DNA of 64,000 nt from the NCBI RefSeq assembly GCF_001439665.1, contig NZ_LMAK01000019.1, positions 62,001-126,000 on the forward strand, in the 5' to 3' direction. The DNA comes from Formosa algae. Its GTDB lineage: Bacteria; Bacteroidota; Bacteroidia; Flavobacteriales; Flavobacteriaceae. The position numbers and the translations under genes are program-made. Positions 37,388-46,894 of this stretch are shown in pieces. Under the pieces are notes generated by a model. It had not been told where the DNA came from, searched no databases, and saw nothing but the letters and a program-made list of their open reading frames with translations. Each line of letters begins with the position of its first letter. Positions within the stretch are counted from its first letter, which is position 1.

Positions 37388-38149
37388 ATGTTTATAAACG
37401 AATTTGAAACAAAAGTAAATCAGGCAAAATCTTTAGATTTCGGAATTATTTTTAGTGAATCGATAGAACTTTTTAAAAAAGTATGGCTACAAGGTTTAGT
37501 CACATTACTACTTACCGTTGTTATCATTATTCCTTTTTACCTTATTATATATATACCTCTAATCGCATTAAGTATAAATCCTGAAATGATTCACGCTAAT
37601 GACAGTGTAAACCCGTTATTTATTATAGGAATGGTGTTGTTTTTTATGTGTTTTGGTACTGTAGCCTCAGCAGTAAGTATTGGAATGAGATCGGCATTTT
37701 ATAGAATCTGTAAGCTCAAAGATTCTGGAGCTTTAGTGTCTGATGATTATTTTTATTATTTCAAAAAACCGTATTTCATGAAATTAATAGTGCTCTCTGT
37801 AGTCATTATGCTAATTTCTTTACTTGCAACATTGTTGTTTGTATTGCCTTTGTTTTATGCTATCATCCCATTGTCGTTTATTAATGTGGTTTTTGCGTTT
37901 AATCCAGATCAGAGTGTCTCAGATATTATAAAAGCCAGTTTTAAATTGGGTACAAAAAAGTGGTTAATTGCATTTGGTTTAATGGTAGTCTGTGGGTTTT
38001 TGGCAGAGATTATTGGGGTTATGATGTGTTTTATAGGCGTGTTTGTAACTGTGTCTTTCGCATATATACCTTTATATATAATTTATAAGGAGGTAATTGG
38101 GTTTGAAAATTCAGAAGACGAAACTGTTTCCATTGAAACCTTAGCATAA
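37388..38149 (+). CDS. Multi-pass membrane protein of unknown function
   Basis: About 253 residues with five or six predicted transmembrane helices, starting with a soluble N-terminal stretch (FINEFETKVNQAKSLDFG). Conserved-looking pieces are SVNPLFIIGMVLFF, GMRSAFYRICK and SFKLGTKKWLIAFGLMV. Bacteroidota proteins of this kind are often annotated only as membrane proteins. I chose ATG 37388 over ATG 37355 because the promoter's -7 box ends only eight bases before 37355. The gene has its own promoter, and its role is unknown. Confidence 0.7.
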   Translation: MFINEFETKVNQAKSLDFGIIFSESIELFKKVWLQGLVTLLLTVVIIIPFYLIIYIPLIALSINPEMIHANDSVNPLFIIGMVLFFMCFGTVASAVSIGMRSAFYRICKLKDSGALVSDDYFYYFKKPYFMKLIVLSVVIMLISLLATLLFVLPLFYAIIPLSFINVVFAFNPDQSVSDIIKASFKLGTKKWLIAFGLMVVCGFLAEIIGVMMCFIGVFVTVSFAYIPLYIIYKEVIGFENSEDETVSIETLA

Positions 38150-38287
38150 TTCGTAAAATTTTAATAATTAAGTTGAAAAAATAGAGGTTCAAAATCGAAG
38201 TTTTTAACCTTTCATCGTACTGAATACTCATAAAATTAGGATGATGTTGCTTTTTTGATATACATTTGTAGCACCAAAAAAATAAAA

Positions 38288-40813
38288 ATGGCGAAGAATT
38301 TAGTAATAGTGGAGTCACCTGCAAAGGCGAAAACGATCGAAAAATTTTTAGGTAAAGATTATAAAGTAGAGTCAAGTTTTGGTCATATTGCCGATTTGCC
38401 TTCTAAAGAATTAGGGGTAGATGTTGACGGTGATTTTAGTCCGAAATACGAAGTTTCCTCCGATAAGAAAGCAGTTGTTAAAAAGCTTAGAGATTTATCT
38501 AAGAAGGCCGAAATGGTTTGGCTAGCAAGTGATGAGGATCGCGAGGGTGAGGCTATTGCTTGGCATTTAGCCGAGACTTTAAAATTAGATAAAAATAAAA
38601 CGAAACGTATTGTTTTTCACGAGATTACTAAAACAGCAATTCAAAAAGCAATAGAGAATCCGCGTGGTATAGACTATCATTTAGTCGATGCGCAACAAGC
38701 CCGTCGTGTGCTGGATAGAATTGTTGGTTACGAATTATCTCCAGTATTATGGCGTAAAGTAAAAGGTGGGTTATCTGCCGGACGTGTACAGTCAGTTTCT
38801 GTAAGATTAATTGTAGAACGCGAACGTGAAATTCAAGATTTTAAAGCTGTAGCATCTTATAGAATTGATGCAGAATTTTCTAATGAAAGCGGACAATCAT
38901 TTAAAGCTAAGTTACCAAAATCATTCACATCAAAAGCAGAGGCTTTTAAATTTTTAGAAGCTAATGTGTCTGCCGATTTTAAAGTAGCCGATTTAGAAAA
39001 GAAACCCGCTAAAAAATCTCCAGCGGCACCATTTACAACATCAACACTTCAACAAGAAGCAGCACGTAAATTATATTTTTCAGTAAGTAAAACTATGACT
39101 ATGGCACAACGTTTATACGAAGCCGGTTTGATTACTTATATGAGAACAGATAGTGTGAATTTATCTGACGAAGCAAGAAAAGGAGCGAAAGCAGAAATTG
39201 AAAATGCTTACGGAAAAAAATACGCTAAAGAACGTAATTATAAAGGAAAGGCTAAAGGCGCACAAGAAGCTCACGAAGCCATCCGACCAACAGATTTTGC
39301 ATTGCATTCTGTAGATATTGATCGTGATCAAGCACGTTTATATGAACTGATTTGGAAACGTGCCATCGCATCGCAAATGAGTGAAGCGCAATTAGAACGT
39401 ACTAGCGTTAAAATTTCAGCTTCAACACATAAAGAATTATTCTCTGCAAACGGAGAAGTTATTACGTTTGAAGGGTTTTTAAAAGTGTATTTAGAAGGAA
39501 CAGACGACGAAGATTCTGAACAAGAAGGAATGTTGCCTGCAATGAAAGTAAACGAAACACTTTTAAACGAATACATTACAGCTACAGAACGTTATACAAG
39601 ACCGCCTTACAGATATACTGAAGCTTCTTTAGTAAAGAAGTTAGAAGAGTTAGGTATTGGTCGTCCGTCTACGTATGCACCAACTATTTCAACCATTCAA
39701 AACAGAAATTATGTTGAGAAAGGTACTGTGGAAGGCGTAGAGCGTGAGTATACCCAAATTACATTAAAAGCTGGAGAAGTTAAAGATGCATTACTTATAG
39801 AAAAAGTAGGATCTGATAAAGGGAAGTTAGTACCTACAGATATTGGAATGATTGTAACCGACTTTTTAGTGAATCATTTTGAAAGCATCTTAGATTATAA
39901 CTTTACAGCAAAAGTTGAAGAAGATTTTGATGATATTGCTGAAGGGAAAGAGAATTGGACAGAGATGATGAAGACGTTTTATGCTAAATTTCATCCGCAT
40001 GTTAAAGATGTTCAAGAAAATGCAGATCGTGAATCTGGAGAACGCATCCTTGGAACAGATCCTAAAACAGGACGTCAAGTTAGTGTGCGTTTAGGAAAAT
40101 TCGGTCCAATGGCTCAAATAGGAGCAGCTGAAGAAGAAGATAAAATATTTGCAAGTTTGTCTCCAGACCAACAATTAAATACCATTACGTTTGAAGAAGC
40201 GTTAGATTTATTTAAACTTCCTAAAGATTTAGGGGTGTACGAAGATCTTCCGGTTGTTGTGAATAACGGACGTTTCGGACCATATGTTAAATTTGGAGAT
40301 GCTTATGTGTCCTTGCCAAAAGGTGTAGATGCGTTAAGTGTAGAGTTAGAAGATGCTATTGTTTTAATAAAAGAGAAACAAGAAGCAGATGCTCCTATAT
40401 ATATGTATAACGATTTGCCTGTACAGAAAGGTAAAGGGCGTTTTGGGCCATTTATAAAATGGAACAATATGTTTATTAACGTAAACAAGAAGTATGATTG
40501 GGATAATTTATCTGATGATGATATTGTGACGTTAATTGAAGAAAAAATTCAGAAAGAGATTGATAAAGTCGTTCACAACTGGGAAGATGAAGGTATTCGT
40601 GTAGAGAAAGCGCGTTGGGGAAGACACAATGTTATTAAAGGAAAAATTAAAGTAGAATTAGATAAAACAGTAGATGCAACAAAGCTAACTTTAGATAAAG
40701 CAAAAGCGTTAATAGAGGCTAAAACGCCTAAACGTAAAGCTCCAGCTAAAAAGAAAGCAGCCACTAAGAAAAAGGCTCCAGCAAAAAAGACAACCACTGC
40801 TAAAAAGAAATAA
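38288..40813 (+). CDS. topA: DNA topoisomerase I (TopA)
   Basis: A type IA enzyme that relaxes negative supercoils. The 841-residue protein begins MAKNLVIVESPAKAKTIEKF (Toprim), has the acidic metal cluster WLASDEDREGEAIAWHL, and has the active-site tyrosine in GLITYMRTDSVNLS. The C-terminal third holds topoisomerase C-terminal repeats (NNGRFGPYVKFGD, GKGRFGPFIKWN) and not zinc fingers. It ends in a Lys/Ala-rich, histone H1-like tail (about 820-841) likely to bind DNA. I use ATG 38288; TACATTTG at 38261-38268 is a -7 promoter element. Confidence 0.96.
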   Translation: MAKNLVIVESPAKAKTIEKFLGKDYKVESSFGHIADLPSKELGVDVDGDFSPKYEVSSDKKAVVKKLRDLSKKAEMVWLASDEDREGEAIAWHLAETLKLDKNKTKRIVFHEITKTAIQKAIENPRGIDYHLVDAQQARRVLDRIVGYELSPVLWRKVKGGLSAGRVQSVSVRLIVEREREIQDFKAVASYRIDAEFSNESGQSFKAKLPKSFTSKAEAFKFLEANVSADFKVADLEKKPAKKSPAAPFTTSTLQQEAARKLYFSVSKTMTMAQRLYEAGLITYMRTDSVNLSDEARKGAKAEIENAYGKKYAKERNYKGKAKGAQEAHEAIRPTDFALHSVDIDRDQARLYELIWKRAIASQMSEAQLERTSVKISASTHKELFSANGEVITFEGFLKVYLEGTDDEDSEQEGMLPAMKVNETLLNEYITATERYTRPPYRYTEASLVKKLEELGIGRPSTYAPTISTIQNRNYVEKGTVEGVEREYTQITLKAGEVKDALLIEKVGSDKGKLVPTDIGMIVTDFLVNHFESILDYNFTAKVEEDFDDIAEGKENWTEMMKTFYAKFHPHVKDVQENADRESGERILGTDPKTGRQVSVRLGKFGPMAQIGAAEEEDKIFASLSPDQQLNTITFEEALDLFKLPKDLGVYEDLPVVVNNGRFGPYVKFGDAYVSLPKGVDALSVELEDAIVLIKEKQEADAPIYMYNDLPVQKGKGRFGPFIKWNNMFINVNKKYDWDNLSDDDIVTLIEEKIQKEIDKVVHNWEDEGIRVEKARWGRHNVIKGKIKVELDKTVDATKLTLDKAKALIEAKTPKRKAPAKKKAATKKKAPAKKTTTAKKK

Positions 40814-40816
40814 TTC

Positions 40817-41986
40817 ATGGCCGACCTTAATTTTTTGGCTCCAGTACCCGATGTCGTAGTAGCGTATACAGAGTTATTATCGCCACAAGCCATCGGAAAA
40901 AAAATAAAAATACATTCTAAACAACACGGTATTCCAAATCTAGAAGGAGTTGAAATTGTACTATTGGGTGTTTTAGAGAATCGTAACGATGTTAATTATA
41001 TAGGTGAAGATTTCAATTTAAACGAAGTCCGTAATGCATTCTATAAATTATATCCAGGCAATTGGTGTACAACCATGGCCGATTTAGGCGATATATATAA
41101 AGGAGAAACTGTAGAAGATACGTATTACGCTTTAAAAGAAACCGTTTCCGAGTTAGTAAAACTAAATATTATTCCTGTTGTTCTTGGCGGAAGTCAAGAT
41201 CTTACTTACCCAATGTATCGTGCCTTCGATAAGATTATACCAATGGTTAATCTTGTAAATGTAGATAGTAATTTTGATTTAGGCGATTTAACACAACCCA
41301 TTAAGAATACAAGTTATGTAGGGAAAATTATCTTAGAAGAACCTTACAACTTATTTAATTATGCTACTATTGGCTATCAAACCTATTTCAATTCTCAAGA
41401 AGAAATAGACTTGATGGAAACATTATATTTTGAAGCCTATCGCTTAGGGCAGGTATCTAACGACATTACGTTAGTAGAGCCAGTGATGCGAGATGCAAAT
41501 ATTGTGACTGTAGATTTAGGCTCTATTAAAGCCTCAGAAGTAAGTTTAAACCAAAAGGTCTCCCCAAATGGTTTAGACGGTAAAGAAATATGCGCTATTA
41601 CAAGATACGCTGGTATTAGTAATAAGGTAAGCGCGCTTGGGCTATTTGAATACAAGCCTTCGCAAGACGATGAGATCACTTGTGTCTTAATCTCTCAAAT
41701 GATTTGGTACTTTATTGAAGGCCTGAATAATAGAGTTGAAGATAGTGATTTTAAAGACGAGCATATTTACCAAAAATTTATTACCTTAGTCGACTCCCAA
41801 GAACTCAATTTTTACAAAAGCATCAAGACTGGACGCTGGTGGATTGAGATCCCTTTTTTAAATGAAATCAATAATAAATTAAAAAGACACACGTTATTAC
41901 CGTGTATGCATCAAGACTATTTAGATGCATGTAACAATCAAATTCCTCAACGTTGGTTCAAAGCATATCAAAAAAATTGCGTTTAA
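40817..41986 (+). CDS. Arginase/formimidoylglutamase-fold protein with lost metal ligands
   Basis: The 389-residue protein has the ureohydrolase fold over about residues 45-350. However, the residues that bind the two Mn ions are replaced: the GGxH motif reads VVLGGSQDLTYP, the DAHxD motif reads NVDSNFDLGD, and the DxDxxDP motif reads TVDLGSIKASE. It is therefore unlikely to be an active hydrolase, though databases may call it formimidoylglutamase. It begins three bases after topA, and gldKLMN follows 160 bases downstream, an arrangement common in Flavobacteriaceae. A binding or structural role is more likely than catalysis. Confidence 0.75.
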   Translation: MADLNFLAPVPDVVVAYTELLSPQAIGKKIKIHSKQHGIPNLEGVEIVLLGVLENRNDVNYIGEDFNLNEVRNAFYKLYPGNWCTTMADLGDIYKGETVEDTYYALKETVSELVKLNIIPVVLGGSQDLTYPMYRAFDKIIPMVNLVNVDSNFDLGDLTQPIKNTSYVGKIILEEPYNLFNYATIGYQTYFNSQEEIDLMETLYFEAYRLGQVSNDITLVEPVMRDANIVTVDLGSIKASEVSLNQKVSPNGLDGKEICAITRYAGISNKVSALGLFEYKPSQDDEITCVLISQMIWYFIEGLNNRVEDSDFKDEHIYQKFITLVDSQELNFYKSIKTGRWWIEIPFLNEINNKLKRHTLLPCMHQDYLDACNNQIPQRWFKAYQKNCV

Positions 41987-42071
41987 ATGACAAAAAAGAT
42001 AGACGAAACGCAGTGGCTATCGACTAAAAGCACTTTTTTACGATGAAATGATTAATTTTTCCTCAAAAAAA

Positions 42072-42102
42072 TTGTTTTTTAGAAAATATATAAATATGTT
42101 TA
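42072..42102 (+). promoter_or_regulatory. Candidate promoter of gldKLMN
   Basis: TTG (42072-42074), a 20-base spacer and TATGTTTA (42095-42102) fit the flavobacterial pattern with one mismatch. It lies about 45 bases before the gldK start. Confidence 0.45.
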
Positions 42103-42144
42103 CAGTCTTAAAATTTAGGTACCAATTATAACCTCAAGTTTTCT

Positions 42145-43512
42145 ATGGATATGAAAAAATTAGTATTATTAACAGTTGTTTTAACAGTAATAATGAGTTG
42201 TGGCTCCGGTGATAGGGGTGAGCTTATTGGAGTTCAAGGAAAAAGGTGGCATCCAGAAAAACCTTACGGAATGGCATTAGTTCCTGGTGGGTCTTTTATA
42301 ATGGGTAAAGCTGATGACGATTTAGCAGGCATACAAGATGCGCCTTCTAAAACAGTAACAGTGCGTGCATTCTATATGGATGAGACTGAAATTACAAATG
42401 GTGAATACAGACAATTTGTAAATTGGGTTCGCGATTCTATTGTTAGAACTAAATTAGCCGTTTTAGCAGACGAAGTTGGAAAAACTCCTGAAGATGGAGG
42501 AATTGGTGAATTTGCATTTACCGATGCTGACACCGCTAGTATGACTGTATATGAAAAGTATATGTTAGATAACTATAGCGGATTAGGTCCAACAGGTAAT
42601 GAAGGAAGAAAATTAAATAAGCGTGTAGATCTTATTTATGACGAAGCCGATTACCCAGACGAGCTTTACGCTGAAGTTATGGATTCTATGCATATTCCTT
42701 TAGAAGAGTCTTATAACGGACAACGTACTTGGGATGTAAATAAATTCAAATTTCAATACACGTATTTAGATATACAAAAAGCGGCTAAAAACAGAGATCT
42801 TAAACGTAGTGATGTTATTGTGCAAGAAGAAGTAGAGGTCTATCCAGATACTACTGCTTGGATTAGAGATTTCTCTTACTCTTATAACGAGCCAATGCAT
42901 AACGATTATTTCTGGCACGATGCTTATGGAGAATATCCTGTAGTAGGTGTAAGCTGGAAACAAGCTAATGCATTCTGTCAATGGAGAACATTATATAAAA
43001 ATGCTTACCAAAAAGATAAAAGAAAGCAATACGTAAACTCTTTCAGATTGCCATCTGAAGCAGAGTGGGAGTATGCTGCTCGTGGTGGTCTTCAAGCTGC
43101 AACTTTCCCATGGGGAGGACCTTACGCTAAAGATGATAGAGGATGTTTCTTAGCAAACTTTAAACCTTTAAGAGGTGACTATGCAGCAGATCAAGCTTTA
43201 TATACTGTTGAAGCTAAATCTTACGAACCAAACGATTTTAACTTATACAACATGGCTGGTAATGTCGCAGAATGGGTTTACTCATCTTACGATCCAGCTT
43301 CATACGAGTATTCATCAACAATTAACCCAATTGTAAACGACAACTCTAATCAACGTAAAGTTGTGCGTGGTGGATCTTGGAAAGATGTAGCCTACTTTTT
43401 ACAAGTAAGCTCAAGAGACTACGAATATGCTGATTCAGCAAGAAGTTATATTGGATTTAGAACTGTTCAAGATTATATGGGAACAGACATTACAAGTAAC
43501 TCAGCAAGATAA
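42145..43512 (+). CDS. gldK: GldK, gliding motility/T9SS outer-membrane ring lipoprotein
   Basis: GldK and GldN form the large periplasmic ring of the type IX secretion system. The 455-residue lipoprotein has lipobox IMSC (Cys about 19-20) and a formylglycine-generating-enzyme (SUMF1)-like fold: ALVPGGSFIMGKADDD, VRAFYMDETEITNGEYRQFV, RLPSEAEWEYAARGG and VVRGGSWKD. In GldK this fold is structural and not enzymatic. The start could be ATG 42145 or ATG 42151. It is the first of the gldKLMN genes. Confidence 0.95.
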   Translation: MDMKKLVLLTVVLTVIMSCGSGDRGELIGVQGKRWHPEKPYGMALVPGGSFIMGKADDDLAGIQDAPSKTVTVRAFYMDETEITNGEYRQFVNWVRDSIVRTKLAVLADEVGKTPEDGGIGEFAFTDADTASMTVYEKYMLDNYSGLGPTGNEGRKLNKRVDLIYDEADYPDELYAEVMDSMHIPLEESYNGQRTWDVNKFKFQYTYLDIQKAAKNRDLKRSDVIVQEEVEVYPDTTAWIRDFSYSYNEPMHNDYFWHDAYGEYPVVGVSWKQANAFCQWRTLYKNAYQKDKRKQYVNSFRLPSEAEWEYAARGGLQAATFPWGGPYAKDDRGCFLANFKPLRGDYAADQALYTVEAKSYEPNDFNLYNMAGNVAEWVYSSYDPASYEYSSTINPIVNDNSNQRKVVRGGSWKDVAYFLQVSSRDYEYADSARSYIGFRTVQDYMGTDITSNSAR

Positions 43513-43552
43513 TTATTTAACTTAACCTTAACTTAATCATTATTAATCAACC

Positions 43553-43573
43553 TTTTAAGGAGACACCTTAAAA
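43553..43573 (+). other. Intergenic hairpin between gldK and gldL
   Basis: TTTTAAGG pairs with CCTTAAAA around the loop AGACA, a perfect 8-bp stem followed by CAAAAAAA and not Ts. It may stabilise the gldK mRNA end or tune expression of gldL against gldK. Confidence 0.5.
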
Positions 43574-43591
43574 CAAAAAAAATTAGAAATT

Positions 43592-44239
43592 ATGGCACAA
43601 TCAAAAGCAGGAAAAAGATTTATAAACATGGCCTACGGTCTTGGAGCATCAGTAGTAATTATTGGAGCACTATTTAAGATTACTCACATTGAATTTGGTC
43701 CAATTACGGGTAACTTAATGTTAACAATTGGTCTTGTTGCAGAAGCAATTATTTTCGCAATATCTGCATTCGAACCAGTAGATGACGAATTAGACTGGTC
43801 TAAAGTTTATCCTGAATTAGCAGGTGGAGCACCTACTGCAAAAGGTAAAAAAGAAGAGCCTAAAGATGCTGAAGGTTTATTATCTAAAAAATTAGATAAC
43901 TTATTAAAAGACGCTAAAATCGATGCAAACTTAATGGCAAGTTTAGGTACAAGCATTAAAAACTTCGAAGGCGCTGCTAAAGGTATTAACCCAACTATCG
44001 ATTCTATCGCTTCTACTAAAAAATACGGAGAAGAAATGTCTATCGCTGCATCTCAAATGGAATCTTTAAACAGTCTTTATAAAGTACAATTAGAGAGTGC
44101 AAGTCGTCAAACTTCAATCAACAAAGAGTCTGTAGAAAACGCTCAAAAATTAAAAGAACAAATGCAATCATTAGCGTCTAACTTATCATCTTTAAACGGT
44201 GTATACGGTGGAATGCTTTCTGCAATGGTAAAAAAATAA
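43592..44239 (+). CDS. gldL: GldL, T9SS/gliding motor membrane protein
   Basis: GldL and GldM form the proton-driven motor that powers secretion and gliding. The 215-residue protein has two transmembrane helices (about 15-32 and 40-60) with Glu51 in the second (LMLTIGLVAEAIIFAISAFE), corresponding to the essential glutamate that couples proton flow. Lys29 and His32 lie in the same membrane zone. The cytoplasmic C-terminal part is helical. Confidence 0.96.
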   Translation: MAQSKAGKRFINMAYGLGASVVIIGALFKITHIEFGPITGNLMLTIGLVAEAIIFAISAFEPVDDELDWSKVYPELAGGAPTAKGKKEEPKDAEGLLSKKLDNLLKDAKIDANLMASLGTSIKNFEGAAKGINPTIDSIASTKKYGEEMSIAASQMESLNSLYKVQLESASRQTSINKESVENAQKLKEQMQSLASNLSSLNGVYGGMLSAMVKK

Positions 44240-44293
44240 TCACTAATTAGAATATAAAGTTCTATACATTATTAACTTAAAAACTAATTAGAA

Positions 44294-45856
44294 ATGGCAG
44301 GAGGAAATTTATCCGCAAGGCAAAAAATGATTAACTTGATGTATTTAATCTTCATCGCGATGTTAGCGTTGAATATGTCAAAAGAAGTGCTTTCAGCATT
44401 TGGATTAATGAACGAAAAATTGGTAGAATCTAACCAATTAGCAACAGGACGTAATCAAGCATTATTATCTAATCTAGCTGTAAAAGCAGATGAGAACCCT
44501 GAAAAGTTTAAATCACTAAAACAAAAAGCAGACAAAATAGGATCTTTAGGTAATGACTTAAACTCGTATCTTGAAGATTTAAAATCTAAAATGACTGCAG
44601 ACTTAGATGATGCAACAGATTACGAAACTATGGATAAAGGTGATTTCTTAGACAATCACTTCTTCCAAGGAGATTCTCATAAAGAAGAAGGTGAGAAATT
44701 CTTAAGTGAAATCGCTAAATTTAGAGATCAGACCGTTGCAATTTTAGAATCAGACCCAAAATTAGCACCAATGGCTGCTGATGTTAAAAAGAAATTTAGT
44801 ACCGACGAAGTTGAAAACAGAGATGGTATTAAAGTAGACTGGTTAGAATATAACTATAAAGGATATCCTTTAGTTGCATCTTTAACAAAGGTTACACAAT
44901 TGCAATCTGATGTTAAAACTACAGCTTCTGAAGTGTTAAATAATATGTTAGCAGGGTCTTTAGCAGCAGATGCTTCTATGACTAACTATACTACATTATT
45001 AGAAACATCTAAATCGGCTTACTTTAATGGAGAAACTTTTGACGGAAACATTGTATTAGGTCGTAAAGATGGATCTACAAAGCCAAATAAAGTTGAATTA
45101 ACATTAGATGGTAGACCTTTAACTGCAGAGCAATATACTGTAGAAGATGGTAAAGTGAAATTAAACTTTGGAACAGGAAGTGCTGGAGAACACGTTATTG
45201 AAGGGAAATTAACATTCTTACAAGATGGTGAGTCTGTAGAAGTTCCTGTAAAATCAACATTCGCTACTATTTCTAAACCAAATGCAGCAACGATTTCTGC
45301 AGACAAAATGAATGTAGTATACCGTGGTGTTGCTAACCCAATGACTATTACATTTGCAGGTATTGCAGATAGTAAAGTTGTCGCTACAGGATCTGGTTTA
45401 AGAAAAGGTACTGGAAGTGGTAAATATATTATGAATCCTGGTACAGGAAGAGAAGTTACTATTAACGTAAGTGGAACTTTACCTGACGGAAATAAAGTGT
45501 CTGATAAAGCAACGTTTAGAATTAAAGATATTCCAAGTCCTACAGGAACAATCCGTGGAGAGTCTGGAAACGTATCTATGCAACGTAATAGTTTATCATC
45601 GGCTACTATTGGGGCTCAATTAGAAGATTTCGATTTCGATTTACCATTAAAAGTAACCTCATTTAAAATTAAAATTCCTGGACAACCAACCATTACTGTT
45701 GGAGGAACAAGACTTAACAGTAGAGCAGAAGCTGCTTTACGTAAAGCAAAACGAGGTGAATCTGTAACTATTTTCGATATCTCAGCTCAAATCAATGGTA
45801 ATTCATCTTATAAATTGAAAAAAGTATCTCCAATTATAATAGAGCTTTCTAACTAA
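44294..45856 (+). CDS. gldM: GldM, T9SS/gliding motor protein
   Basis: The 520-residue protein has one N-terminal transmembrane helix (about 12-32, LIFIAMLALNMSKEVLSAFG) that packs with GldL, followed by four periplasmic domains (D1 helical, D2-D4 beta) that span to the GldK-GldN ring. GldM homodimers transmit motor torque across the periplasm. The text begins MAGGNLSARQKMINLMYL, which is nearly invariant in the family. Confidence 0.96.
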   Translation: MAGGNLSARQKMINLMYLIFIAMLALNMSKEVLSAFGLMNEKLVESNQLATGRNQALLSNLAVKADENPEKFKSLKQKADKIGSLGNDLNSYLEDLKSKMTADLDDATDYETMDKGDFLDNHFFQGDSHKEEGEKFLSEIAKFRDQTVAILESDPKLAPMAADVKKKFSTDEVENRDGIKVDWLEYNYKGYPLVASLTKVTQLQSDVKTTASEVLNNMLAGSLAADASMTNYTTLLETSKSAYFNGETFDGNIVLGRKDGSTKPNKVELTLDGRPLTAEQYTVEDGKVKLNFGTGSAGEHVIEGKLTFLQDGESVEVPVKSTFATISKPNAATISADKMNVVYRGVANPMTITFAGIADSKVVATGSGLRKGTGSGKYIMNPGTGREVTINVSGTLPDGNKVSDKATFRIKDIPSPTGTIRGESGNVSMQRNSLSSATIGAQLEDFDFDLPLKVTSFKIKIPGQPTITVGGTRLNSRAEAALRKAKRGESVTIFDISAQINGNSSYKLKKVSPIIIELSN

Positions 45857-45913
45857 TATATAGTTTAGTCATCTCAAAAAATAGATTAGCACAACATTTT
45901 AAAATTTTAAACA

Positions 45914-46807
45914 ATGAATTATAAAAGTTTTTTATTAACCCTATGTAGCATATTTGTTGCTTCAGCTTCTTTTGCGCAAGCCAATATATTAAATGCAAAA
46001 AGCCCAGAAGAAATCGGTTTAAGAACTGATGCTCAAAAAACATTAGATAATGATAAGCCGTTAGAATATGGTTATGTAGATGACCGTGACCTATTGTTTT
46101 CTAAAATGGTTTGGGAAAAAGTTGTGTTAGACGAGCGTGTAAACTTTCCTTTATACTATCCTGTAGATACAAATAATATTGGAAGCAATAGACGTTCTCT
46201 TTACGATGTTCTTATGAAAGCTATTAAGCAAGGAAAAATCGAAAATATTTACGACGATTCTTACTTTACAACAAAAAGAACATTAGGAGATATTCAAGAT
46301 GCCTTAGTCTTAGTTGATACAACGAATATGGGGTATGAGCAATATAACGCAGAAGGTGTTGTAGATGAACAATATATAGATAGAAGACAAATTTCTTCTT
46401 ACGATGTTGCTGAATACTGGATTAAAGGATTATGGTATTTTGATAAACGCCAGTCTGAATTAAAGTACCGTTTATTAGGTATCGCTCCAGTTGCACCAGA
46501 TGTTAACTTCCTTGACGATCCAGAAAATAAAGAGTTAATTCCTTTATTTTGGATTTTCTATCCAGATGCTCGACAAGTGCTACACGAAGCTAAAGCGTTT
46601 AACGACGATAACAGTGCCGTACCGTTCTCTTTCGATCACATCTTAAACTCTAGACGTTTTAATGGATATATTTTTAAAGAGGAAAATGTTTTTGGAGACA
46701 GACAAGTTACCGAATACATTGCAGATAACGCTTTAATGCAGTTATTAGAATCTGATAGAATTAAAGAAAGTATTAGAAATTTTGAATTAGATATGTGGTC
46801 TTACTAA
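45914..46807 (+). CDS. gldN: GldN, T9SS ring protein
   Basis: GldN associates with GldK in the periplasmic ring. The 297-residue precursor has a signal peptide ending SFAQ (about residue 21). The mature part has family blocks EYGYVDDRDLLFSKMVWE, YDVAEYWIKGLWYFDKRQ, FWIFYPDARQVL and SFDHILNSRRFNGYIFKE. It is the last gene of gldKLMN and is followed by a strong terminator. Together with gldB/gldC this strongly indicates a gliding, T9SS-proficient organism. Confidence 0.96.
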   Translation: MNYKSFLLTLCSIFVASASFAQANILNAKSPEEIGLRTDAQKTLDNDKPLEYGYVDDRDLLFSKMVWEKVVLDERVNFPLYYPVDTNNIGSNRRSLYDVLMKAIKQGKIENIYDDSYFTTKRTLGDIQDALVLVDTTNMGYEQYNAEGVVDEQYIDRRQISSYDVAEYWIKGLWYFDKRQSELKYRLLGIAPVAPDVNFLDDPENKELIPLFWIFYPDARQVLHEAKAFNDDNSAVPFSFDHILNSRRFNGYIFKEENVFGDRQVTEYIADNALMQLLESDRIKESIRNFELDMWSY

Positions 46808-46830
46808 ACCATAGTATTATAATCTTATAA

Positions 46831-46857
46831 AAAAGGCTCGCAATTTGCGAGCCTTTT
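46831..46857 (+). terminator. Terminator of the gldKLMN operon
   Basis: AAAAGGCTCGC pairs with GCGAGCCTTTT around a 5-base loop and is followed by TT. A flavobacterial promoter for the next gene starts immediately downstream. Confidence 0.92.
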
Positions 46858-46860
46858 TTG

Positions 46861-46890
46861 TTTGCTCAGATTTTAAACACCGTATCTTTG
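46861..46890 (+). promoter_or_regulatory. Promoter of the FAD oxidoreductase gene
   Basis: TTTG (46861-46864), an 18-base spacer and TATCTTTG (46883-46890) form a full-consensus promoter. The ATG of the gene is at 46895, so the transcript should have almost no leader. Confidence 0.65.
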
Positions 46891-46894
46891 ACAT

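Noticed and set aside
40817-41986. Functional formimidoylglutamase or arginase
   Set aside because: The metal-binding motifs are substituted (GGSQD, DSNFD, VDLGS), and no histidine-degradation genes are adjacent.
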